64,000 nucleotides of DNA. Source: Lineus longissimus (Eukaryota > Nemertea > Pilidiophora > Heteronemertea > Lineidae). Position numbers and translations under genes: made by a program. Below the pieces are notes generated by a model. The model was not told the origin of the DNA, made no database searches, and saw only the letters and a list, made by a program, of their open reading frames with translations. Location: NCBI RefSeq assembly GCF_910592395.1, contig NC_088318.1, forward strand, positions 13,950,349 to 14,014,348, in the 5' to 3' direction. Below, in pieces: positions 1 through 11,000 of the stretch; position 1 is the first letter of the stretch, and each line of letters opens with the position of its first letter.

Positions 1-651
1 GAACATCCTGTCCACTCATTTGGAATCTAAAGTCAGCCTGACAAGCGATAAGAGTAAAATAAATCATTGCCATTCTGAATATCATTCATTTTTATGACAA
101 ATTTGTATTATTCACAGCGTACAAATCCTTTTTTTGTTTCGTGCATTTCAGCGGAAATGAATGAAGCTTAATCCGAGCGCCTGATGATATACTTTTGACA
201 AGTTTGCGTTGATTTGTGACTTTAGGAAGAGTTTTAACATGTAACTAAAAATTTATATTGGACGTTCAGTCATCAGTAAAAACCGAAAAATGGTTATGTC
301 ATGTTCCAGTGTCCCATGGAATTCGGGGCTACTATTTCGGGGTGTTCCTCTTAGCATATCCATCCTTGATTTAAACCCAATCCCAATTCAAAATATAATT
401 GATTCATCACCAATATTAGGCAAGGATATTAAAAAAACCACACCCTAAAGCCTTGTGGCTGACAATGCAAGATACAAATTTAACACTAAAGTCATAGCAT
501 ATGCCTACACTAATTGTCCGACATGATTGAACTTGATTTTATCATTATTTTTGATTTTACTCAATGAGCGTATAACTTTAAAGTATTCTCAATGAGCATC
601 AAGCTTTAAAGTTCTTTGAGATACATGTAGAGTAGCAGAACACACACTTAC

Positions 652-3600
652 AATGAATATTGATGTACTTTGTGACGAAATTCAACTCTTCTTGGCTCTC
701 AATCAACAAGGGCTCACTCTTGACATTCTGACACTCCGTGCTGGCATTGCTTAAATCTGTAGTGTCGTTGGCGAAAAAGTAATAACAGCTTTGGCTCCAG
801 GGGACAGCCGCACTTTCATCACATCTTTTGGGAGCTACAGGAAATATAATAGGTCAGTACTGCAATATTCAACAGATTCTTCTTATTTCTGCTCAGCGTT
901 CACTCTGCACTTTCAGGTATTATTCTTCAAACCGGGATGAGCATTTTCAACCGATGAAGATTTACCCTGTTCAACTAAATCATTTCTGCAGTCTGTGTTA
1001 CTTGCTTGTCGATGCTTTTGTTACCATGCCGAATTCCCAATGTTGGTGACCGATCGCATCGCCGTCTCTTCTCCTATGAGGGACTTTCTAAAAAGTGCGA
1101 CCAAAACTCAAGTACTTTGTACGTAATGTTACCTATGTAGTGACTAAAAAGTTGTTTTGACCAACTGGACAACAACTCTGTCATCAGCGTCAAAATAGAG
1201 CACAAACTTGGACGTTTTGCTTCTTGAAAAACATCATAACCGGAGATCAAGAATTGGCTCTCACCTGCAAGGACTGCATATCTGACTTTGAATCCCTTTC
1301 GAACCCTCGAGTGATCAGAATGGAACATTAACTGTAAATGATTGTTTGTGCTTGTGTAGTGTAAGAGTTTGACCTTGTCTTCCCAGTCTCCGCAACGCCG
1401 GACAGTGTTCTCGGTCCTCGGGGCGCTGTGGGGGGACGTCAGCTCGAGCAAGTCGTACCGACAGCTGCAAGCGAAAAGCGATCACGTCAATGATAAGCTA
1501 TGAATGGATTCATTATTGATTCCTCATCATTGATCACGTCACTGATAAGTTATGAATGGATTCATTATTGACTCCTCGTTTTTTATTTCTGTAATTTCTA
1601 ACTTGGCGAAACTTACTCGTAACCTAAGGAACTTTTCAGATCAACTCAGAGGCCACCAAATACAATCAACTACATTGTAATCCTTGCGTTGCTGCTTCTG
1701 TTCTTAGCGCCCAATGTGCGCCGCAGACCGAAGATGGGCTGAGTAATGTCAATTGAGGGTCATGATGTCCGTACACGCAACAACATCTTTGGCACAAGAG
1801 CAAATTCGGATGGGAAAACCATCCATGTACCATGAGAGGAATTCTACCCCAGTTCGAAAACGTTGATTCAACTAGATAAACAAATTTTATACCTGCTGTC
1901 CTCTTCGAGTTGGAAATGGGAAAACGTCAAAGCAATCCTGTAGTCGAGTAAAGTAGATATGTTGATGACGCAATCGTCGTTGTTGTTGTAGCTGTTTGGG
2001 AAGTTTGGACTTTCCAGTAGGCCAGTGTCACTCAGGTGCCTGAGCATGAGTGTGCTTGAACAGTTTATTTTCTCTGGCTTATGTGGAGGGAGGTGAACTA
2101 AAAGGAGAGAAAGCAAGTATGGAAATGATGATCTGTGGGTAAGATTTATGAAGGAAAATGTACGGTTAAATGGTCACAAAGCGCGCTTCATTCATTCACA
2201 ATACCTTATCCAGAAAACAAAGGAACGTACTGCGTACCCTTGGCCATTTCGGGCAATCAGTCGACGTTGAAAGTACCGATTGGCACTGGCTGGCTGAGCC
2301 TCGAAGCAAAGACCTTCCTCATCACGCTTACTTGATATCTGGTGAGGGTTTTTCAGGTAAATGACATAAGGGTTGTGGACCTACCACCAGCCTTGGTCCT
2401 CATGCATATGTACGAGTTCTTCATTGAGCAAGACATGTCATTCCAGTAGAGTTTGGGGGCCAGCCCGATTCCCTTGGACGGGTAGGGGTAAGACTGGCGT
2501 AATTCTACACAATCCTGTTCCGCCATCCCGTCATCATTTGGTTGGAAGCTGAAGTTGCTGTAGTCTGACCAGCCGGGGAACCAGTCTGAAAGGTACGTAA
2601 TTGTGAAAACATCATACTCCACACAGTGGCGCCCGTCTGATAAATTGAGAGATAAAGTTTAAGATCAAATTGCACTTGGGACAATATAGCTAATGTACAT
2701 GTACCTTTTTACATATCACGCAATATATCGTTTATGTCATTGTCACTGATGATGGCGTCTTTTTTACATCTTCTTCGACTGATATAGAGGTTAATGGTAT
2801 AAATAGGTTGCAGTTTATAGTTTACTGAGAAACCAATTAGCAGCGTAATGAGCCGGCTTTACCTGATATGTATAGCCGTCATATCGCGCTGCAAATAAAG
2901 GAAATTTGCAAAGGAAATAGTCGAAGCGCCTGTGCGGCATTTGATATATCATCGTCTCGCCGTCATCTCGACAACGTTCGGGAAGCCGAGAATAACGGTC
3001 GTTGTCGTAATCAGTTGGCTCAGCATCATAGGATTGATCAAACATGTAGTTAGGTGGACAAGCTTTGGTTGTTAGTGGACACTTATATTGTTATCGCAGC
3101 CATACTATAGAAAAGGTATTGAAGATACTATACAGCCAATATAATCATAGACTACATCATGATGCTTGTAATTTCAAAGATCGCATTATCAATACATTCT
3201 GACATTTAGCCCAGTGGTTGAACATTTCTGCAGTTCTTTGTCTTTACCGATGTCTGCTTTTATCCTGTGACTGAAGCTGATACCAGTATATATCTGTTTT
3301 ATCGTCATCACGTGCGGATGAAGATTGTTTACGAGAGAAAACTAATTGGTTTGAGTGATTTATTGATTTATGCATGAAGTACATAATTGTGTTGTCATTG
3401 ATCAGCGAGCCATTATTGAAAAACAATACGCAGGCTTCGCAACCCTCACCAACGACGAAGTGCGAAGGTCTTTGGTGTCATAAAGTCCTGTGCTGATTCA
3501 TTTTCGTGACATACTGTTATACTCTAGTGATGGCCTTGCTTCAGAACCAGCCAGGCACCAAAGATCAAAGGTATGTGTACCCCTGCTATGACGTCAGGGA

Positions 3601-6600
3601 TAGCAAATCTAAAACTTGTTTACCTTTTAAACAATCATAGCACCTCCTCAAGTCCTGCTGTGAGCTAATGTGGATCAATCAATAATTTTCTATTCAATGA
3701 TATTTTGTTAACGGGAAACATCGAACTTCAGGCTGGGAGCTAGATCGATATCATGCACGGCGCTTGATCAATCAGCATCCATGCACCATTCATCTACCGG
3801 TAGCGCAACGCAACTATGTTTACACTTGTATTCATACTTGAAAGCACTATAGTAAATACGTGAATTTGATTTAGTGATGGCATCATTTGCGCAAGACCTT
3901 TATTTCCTGCGTAATCTTTTGGATATACCAGTAAAAATTCAATACAAATTCAAAAATGCGTTTGAAAGGTCAGCTGGCTTTAACTAAATGCCATTTCATT
4001 ACCCAAAACCTTTTGCTATGTTTTAGGCGTTTGCCCGCAACAGGAATGTTGCTGTACCCTCATTTATATTTTGTTGTTTACTTATCCAAAGGGCTTTCCA
4101 GTCGAAAGCCATTGCTATAAAACAGCTTACATGTCCCTGTCCAAAAGCCTCCGCCTGTACATGTGGTGTTTAGAGATTGCGTCAAGAAACTGAGTACGAT
4201 CTTCCACAGCGTGGCAAACTCACCTCTGTCGTGGTTCGAAACAAGAGGCTGCGAATATAACCTCAGTGTTTTCCTTACCTGGTGATATAACTGGTGTCCC
4301 GTCCTGCCAGAAAAAATCATTTTCAAACTGTCGGTCGTTCGCCCCTATCCAATAACAAGAAATATCTTTGTGAAGTTTGCTGGAAAAAGAAATGAATAAC
4401 TGTTAACTGACCTTGGTAAACGTCAGCGACGGTCACCCCTGAGATCGTGAAATTTATCAATCTTAGTTTCGCCTCCCACGTCAAATGTATGCTACGAATT
4501 CCTAAGAAAGTAAAATTATGGCAAAATTGTATAACTTGTCAACTGTGTACTCGAGAACCAAGCAATAAAAAACCTTCCGCCTTACTTTTGAAGAATAATT
4601 CTTGTGATAGCCACCATCGATTCCTTATTATCCACTTTAGCAAGATATGAAAGTCTTTGCTCACAGTCTGTAGCCGCATCAGTCCAGTTCCTTGGCTCAT
4701 TAAAAACCTTAAAGCAATGCTTCTTACTCTCTTCCCAGTCTATATCACAGTCTAACAACGCACTCTCGTTTTTTACCGCGTGCCATGTTGCGTGGAACCC
4801 GGGCCGCGAGACATTGTGATCCGTTGAAAATCTCACCACCATTTTGTTTGTGAAAGAGTTGAACACCAGCTGAGATTCTCGACCACTCCAATCCCCACAG
4901 CGTCTATGCGCATCTAACCCGTCTAGAATCTCGATATAATCCTTTGTACACCGATAATCAACCTCTGGACCTCCTGACTCCGATTCTAGCACTAGATATG
5001 AAAAACTCACTTGAATCACTCTGCCTTCTAAATTCGTAACAATAGTCGTTTCGCAGTTTTGCGAATTAAGATAGCCATTCGGGTAGTTAATACTGTGAAA
5101 ATCACCTGTTGGCTTTGACTCTGTCGAATTTGAGCATGTTTGAACGGCCGTGTACTCTGCATTAAAACCCTGACCTTCGAGCATATAATCACTTATGAAA
5201 GACACTGATAGTATGTTCAAGACTGACTGAAACTCCAAGTCATCTCGGCTATAATTCACCTTGGCTCCACAAAGTTGCGTCCCGGAGTCACTTTCGGATA
5301 CTTTTATCACAAGTTTATCAGTTTTGCAAGACGTTTCTCCAGGGATATCTAGCTCCAGAATTCTAAGGATGATTCTGTATCCTGGTTGCGCTGTTATTGT
5401 CGAAAAGCAACGGAGATTTGGGAAGTATTCGCTGGGGTAGTTGAGACTCGACATGTTTTGTGCTTCACTACTAGCAGTAAGTGTTGAATTACATTCTGAA
5501 ATATATTGGCAATTAAAGGCTTACTAGGCAATAAAAGCAATACATATACAAAAAAAACTACCAACGACAAAACAATAAGAAGATCCATCAATAAAAACAT
5601 ATCACGTTCGTTCAAGACAAATATTTCGATTTTTAAAAGAATTTCGTGATTTCTTCCTCTATAATATGAAATATGTTCAACAGTTTTACTTAAAAAACAC
5701 ATTACGGCATTCTGGACACAAATTGTTTCATACCTCCGTGTTTAAGAGCGTAATATTTTGCCTGGTACCCCTGGCCAGGTAGCGGACGCGTTAGATGAGA
5801 AATGAGGGTAATGAAGAAAGCACCACTTAAAGAGACGAAGGCCATGTCCCTCAATTGTTCCTTGCTTTTCCTATCGCAGTACTTGTATCCATGGGTTGCG
5901 TCGTTTGGCTGATCTATGATGACGTAATCAAGGCACGTGTTGTCAGGCGAGAGTGCGAGATCAAAATATACAAACTGGAAAAAACGGAAAATAGATTGTC
6001 GACCAAGTTACGGTTACTTGTACGACCAGCGGCTTTGCCGTTTCAGAGTAAGCCATTTAGTGACGCATTTCAAAATCTACCAACGGCCCGATTCACGTGT
6101 GGGAAGGTTATTGGCAACAACCATGGAAAAATACATAACAGTTGTCGTTTTAGACGCCACATACGACGAGATACAGAAAAATAGTTTTCATTACGTTTAT
6201 TTTCCTTATCGACCCCGATTTACACTGTTTTTGGGGGTCGATGTTATCAAAACATGCCCTGCTATCCGTTGATAAGACAAACAATGGAAAATTTAGACCG
6301 AAGTGCGAGCGGGCTTTGTTTAAAGACAATAGACTGCGGGGTTTGTGGTGGGTTTCAATTCTTGAACCTGCGAGGTGGAGGGTAACTAATCTAATGTTAG
6401 AAATCAGCCATGTGAATGTACTTCATTGTATGCATTCAATTGACTGGACGGCACTAATTCTCTTTGTCTCCTGAATTGGACATGGATGTAACGCATATCG
6501 AGCGTATTAGTAATGCGAACCCCAAGGTACGACAGATCAATACAAAAGCGACAGCAGTCATACAGGCTTCCTTGGTAACACCGTGAAATGACCATATGGC

Positions 6601-7120
6601 CAACGCCCTTGTATAACGGATATTGTTCTTATAACTATATTAATGCTATCGCTCTTCATAACGTGTGTTAGCGCAATAATGAGTCTATGTGATTAGACCT
6701 AACTCTGCTGATCACGAAATCCCTCGATTCTTTTCGAAATCAAGCAGTTGAAATAATTCCCAATGCATTTAAAAATCCACATGGTGGTATTTTTTGGCCT
6801 ATCCAGCCCTACGAAAGCTGTTTCGAGGGAATCGATGTTATAAGGTGTAGATACACTGCTGGTGTAACTGATAATTGTTTTTTTCATTATCATAATTGCA
6901 AATGCCAAACGATGCTACCACGCCCGTTGGACATTGTTAAGTGCCCAAAAATACTTACTTGTAGAAAAATAACAAATCCTTTCGGTACAGAAATAACAAG
7001 AGTGCAGTTCCTCCCCTCAGTGCGCTCTGGGAACCCCGGGGAGTATATGGTCCCATTAAGGAGCGTAGAAAAAACAAGACATTCTGAAACAAGAAAAAAC
7101 TTCATCAGCTTTAGCTTCAT
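652..7120 (-). CDS. Secreted CUB / C-type lectin mosaic protein (8 exons, 3' end outside window)
   Basis: Exons read on the minus strand: 7120-6959, 5974-5734, 5495-4586, 4379-4279, 2636-2385, 2097-1893, 1464-1265, 834-652. All have AG/GT borders and the phases agree at every junction, giving about 751 codons before the model leaves the window. The order is a signal peptide (MKLKLMKFFLVSECLVFS), CUB1 split over exons 1-2, CUB2 and CUB3 whole in the 910-bp exon 3, CTLD1 over exons 3-5, CUB4 over exons 6-7, and the N-terminal half of CTLD2 in exon 8. CUB marks include NYPSEYFPN, SPNFPNSY and RCGDWSGRES. CTLD1 has YWIGAND, a QPN triplet, WNDMSC and a closing YICM. CUB and CTLD modules bind proteins and glycans, so an extracellular recognition or adhesion role is inferred. 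Family assignment is firm; the 3' end and any membrane anchor are unknown. Confidence 0.85.
1479..1582. repeat. Two-copy tandem duplication, 52-bp unit
   Basis: Two adjacent copies start with gatcacgtcaatgataag (1479) and gatcacgtcactgataag (1531) and differ at only a few bases. The pair lies in the intron just upstream (on the minus strand) of the exon 7 acceptor of the CUB/CTLD gene, about 15 bp from it. It looks like a recent local duplication; no function is evident. Confidence 0.85.
2869..3052 (-). other. Orphan exon-like open segment in CUB/CTLD intron 4
   Basis: On the minus strand an open frame begins after an AG (acceptor-like, aaccaaag) with residues CPPNYMFDQSYDAEP, contains several charged and aromatic residues plus Cys, and closes at a good donor (CAG/GTAAAG). 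The composition is protein-like. Its phases (1 in, 0 out) do not fit between exons 4 and 5, which join each other perfectly in phase 1. It could be an alternative exon, a remnant, or part of another transcript. I do not recognise the domain. Confidence 0.25.
6190..6335 (+). repeat. Dispersed repeat, copy 1 (gggggtcgatgttatcaa family)
   Basis: This intronic block contains the cgaccc...gggggtcgatgttatcaa core and ends in gcgggctttgtttaaagaca. A second long copy is inverted at about 21690-21830 and a shorter one lies near 13905-13965, which marks a short interspersed or MITE-like family. No coding potential is seen. Confidence 0.6.
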
Positions 7121-7121
7121 T

Positions 7122-7147
7122 TTCTTCTTCTTCTTCTTCTTCTTCTG
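7122..7147. repeat. (CTT)n microsatellite abutting a start codon
   Basis: A run of CTT triplets on the plus strand reads as (GAA/AAG)n on the minus strand. It ends directly in front of the ATG of the CUB/CTLD gene at 7120-7118, so it lies in that gene's 5' leader or core promoter. Confidence 0.9.
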
Positions 7148-7250
7148 AAGCTTGTGTGAAATAAAAATGTCGCTCTATTTCGCACGAGGTTCATATCGCC
7201 ATAGCTTGGCTATTACAGGCAAATAACATCTCAACCCTTACAGAAAAAAC

Positions 7251-7320
7251 CTCTGCGGTTCAACGGTTAGAAAGCTGGACTTTCGATCTGGTGGTCACGG
7301 GTTCGACTCCCCATGTATCC
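7251..7320 (+). repeat. tRNA-derived SINE-like head
   Basis: The block reads like a decayed tRNA: a D-arm-like stretch, an anticodon arm with a seven-base loop (ctttcga, anticodon-equivalent TTC) closed by GU-rich pairs, and a T-arm/B-box ggttcgactcc. The T-stem has mismatches and the acceptor stem is poor, so a SINE head is more likely than a working tRNA-Glu gene. Confidence 0.45.
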
Positions 7321-8057
7321 ACAATACTTGCATAGACACAGAGACACAGGCACCGAATAAGGATTTGACGTTATATTCGAATGACGAGGCAATCTACTCG
7401 TGGATAAAGTGACCGGACAAAAGGGCAAGAAAAGTTGGTTCCTGAAATGTATCGAACTCACGACGATCAGATGACATTTTTTCCCTATCAGGGTCTTGCC
7501 AAACGTGAAGAGAATGATAATTTTTATTTTCTCACCCTCACCTTCGCCTGCCAGACGAGGTCAAGGACGCCGAACGCACTCTCCAAATACAACCACTGTT
7601 TACCTCAACATTGTTTTCTGGTCGACAATGACGTTACATCGATTACAAGGAAACGCACGCTTCCTAAACTCAAAGATTCCGACTATCGTATTTCACCAAC
7701 CAATTTGACCATTTCCTTACTGGTGGAAAAGAAATTATCTTCATGTCAGAAAATCTATAACCCAATGAATTTCTAAGTCGTCGCCCACTTTTGGGTCGAA
7801 AGCTTTAGGAGAAAAAATCGTAATGGAATACGTAATGGGAAAGGCCGAAAGTAGTGCCAGCAGTGAGGATCAAACATTTGGGACCATTTTTACCAAGGCA
7901 TAGAACCCATAGTATCATACTCCTTTCACGCCAGTGGTGGTTTTTGGGCTGGCCTTTTGTAAAATTGTCTTTCCCTTTGGAATCTTTAGGGCTACCCGAG
8001 TAGATTTTACCAGATGTTCATGAGCTCGAACATTACCACAAGACCATCAAATGATGA

Positions 8058-11000
8058 CTACCTACTTTTATTTTCACATAGATGTCTTTTTAGTTTAAAC
8101 CAAATCGCACCAATCTTTACAATTGTTCTGAAAAAGAGAGAAAAAATCATTCAAAACAAACTCATTACATAATAATACTTCTAAATGTAAATGGTCTTCT
8201 GCATCAGAACTCTTCTCGTATATATAAATCAAACAAAGCAAGGAGGATTTCTATTTTACAGTCTATTTGTGACCCGTTATATTGGTACTTACATAATGTC
8301 TATACACCCACTATCTGTTGTTTCATTGGCTGGCTGCCATGTGAAGTGCGTGACATTGCCTTTTTCTGTCTGGCCGCTGAGTGCATTACAGTCCGGGAGA
8401 ATTTCGATTCCTGTCCCCACGGGGACGTGAATAAATGATCCTGTCGTGGAGTTTGGTTGCGTGGTCCAGACAGCGGTGATGGCAAATTCTAGAGTTGCAT
8501 CTAGGCTTGTGAGGCTGACTGGAAGGTGAAAGGAATAAGAAAAGTAATACTATCAATGTTTTAAAGGGGTACGCCTTCGTTATTACCAGTGGTCCAGGAA
8601 AATAAAAATGCAGGTAGTGGAGTTATTATGCATACGAATTTGCTAAAACTTGGTATAGATATGATGTGTATATATCTTTATACACAACGGTAATGTTGAA
8701 ATTTATATTCAGTTCGTAGTATCTACGCAATTGAAAATTTTCAAATTCAAATATTAATTTCAAATTTCTAACGAACGGCGTAGGCCGATAAAATGTACGA
8801 GGTAGTTTTATTTAGTAAATAATTGTACCGAGGATATAATTGTACCACTTAACCTTATGAGGCTATTTATTAATGGCAGTCATCAAATTATCCAATTCAA
8901 ACAAAGAGAATGAACCGAATCACAAAATAAACACTCGCTCACAGATGATGTTTTGTCAATTGATATTGGAATTGAAAAATAAATATCGTGCTATTTTGAG
9001 TTAAATAAAGGTTCATCTATTGTAAAAGAACTATTCACAATAATAACGTATACTATAGTATTTGCGTGTATTTGCATGCACTTTGCACAGTGGATACATG
9101 TCAGTGGTTATTTGTCGTATGTTAACGCATAGAGTGTTACGTGTAATAACGCAAACGCAATGCATTGGACATGTATATGAAAGTCATACTGTTAAGTGTG
9201 ATATTGAGGCTTAGTGGGCGTTATCTTTCCATTTGTTGCCAAGAAGTGTGAAAAATAGTGTGAAAACGAAGGCAGGTGTAGCATAATTTTGGTAGTTCAG
9301 CTTCCTAATTTTTGTCTCACATAGTTTGGGAACGCTGAAACACTCCAGCATTCGACAGGAAAAACCATGATAGAAATAATATTGTTCATCATTTGATTAC
9401 ATAACCATGGTTACCAATGGGCATTTATTGGAAGTCAACTTCGGTTTTCTAAAACAAATACATTACATTGCCCATTATAACGACAATAAAAAAGTTAGAT
9501 AAGTTAAAAGAGACATTTCTCGTCAGTCACGCATTTATTTTTTGTTGCATAGTTTAGTAATCACACGCATCTTGTTCACGCGACGATGGATAATCAACCA
9601 ATGATAAGACCTGACGAGATTACATGTACAACTATTGTCACCGCCGGATGAAGGTACGTGTATAGGCTCTCACACAACAGCCACGCCCGTTTCGAAGAAG
9701 AACTACTGCGTGTCAATTAAAACTGTGCCCAAAAAGCGATTCATAATGTTGTTTTTTCATGGAAAGAACCAAAGACGAAACAGCCACTTGATCATGAAGT
9801 TGGAGAAATCAGCTCAATTAACATTATCAACAATTTGGGCTGAGGTCACTTTGATTGTAATATTATACTTGAGGTCGGTAGTCTACCTCCCGTGATCCAC
9901 CCGGATAATTTGGTGATCGAAAGTAATTCCATCAGCAATACACGCCATGCAACGAAGATTAATATTGACTACCTATATATACCCCAGGTACGGCAAGAAT
10001 GTCATCAGCAACAAATACCCTGATGGAGATCAGCATACCCCTGGTAGGCATGAAGTGTCATTAGTACCCAGGACGGGGACCGTTCATCACAGTCCGTCAG
10101 ACCACTCTTAGCGCAATTCAGTTGAAATACGACACCTATACATGAATATCGCTGCATAATACCACAGACTTAGTGCAGAAAGTCTTTCAACAGTCTGTGA
10201 TGATACAAATTACCTTAGGCGCTTCAACAGCCACGCCCTTCCTACAGGATATGCGGAGATACTATTTGATTTACATGAATATGAATCATAAACCAGGTTA
10301 TAAATAATTATTAACTGATCATTGTACTGGGGTTCGTTCAACTCTGATATTAATTGAAAGTTACTGGGAAGAGAGAAATTATGAAAAAAAACCCGGACGG
10401 TTTGTCGTAGTAAACACAAGTTTCGAGTTGTATTTTAATACACTGAGGGTCATGATACGATACCACTGACATGGTATTATATAATGGAATATACAATCTC
10501 TGTTGACTATATTGTCTTATTTTCATTGTTACCTGGCGTTGACACAGTTTGTTATGGGTGTCAGATCGAGATAGATTTAGATCTATGCTTCCTTGCGTTA
10601 GACTCCGATGCAGTCAATATCATCATCCTGATCGTCCTTCCACTACCGGGCGACAAGACCAGGCCGGTCCACTTCGTCCGGAGTGCATGTACCCAGTGCT
10701 AGTGATGAGCAGAGCTAGCTCAGTGGAGTGGCTTTCGTAGAAAGTAGGGTACGAAATCTGGATTTCAGCTGTGCCATATCTCTGGTGGTCTAAGCTCAGA
10801 AGAGCCGGGGCAGTTCAATACGCGATATAGTTCGCCAGTTTCACCCTTGGCAGAGTTATATTAAGGTTGCAAGACAATCGAGAGAAAGCTCCAACGCAAC
10901 TGGCAAATTCCAATCTATTGTTCAACTGTTCAAACAATCGCTCTTCTATTCAATTATTCATTATATCAATGCTGAGGGTGATAAAACGATATAAAACTAA

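Noticed and set aside
5855-6272. Plus-strand frames of ~110 codons
   Set aside because: They overlap the CUB1 exon (5734-5974, minus strand), and their remaining part is antisense to its intron.
10663-10700. Phrase aggccggtccactt..tccggagtg shared with 63808
   Set aside because: A 25-bp imperfect match with no clear borders; likely a fragment of a repeat that cannot be defined here.
10710-10790. tRNA-like A-box (tagctcagtggagtggc)
   Set aside because: No B-box or foldable anticodon and T arms follow; too weak even for a SINE call.
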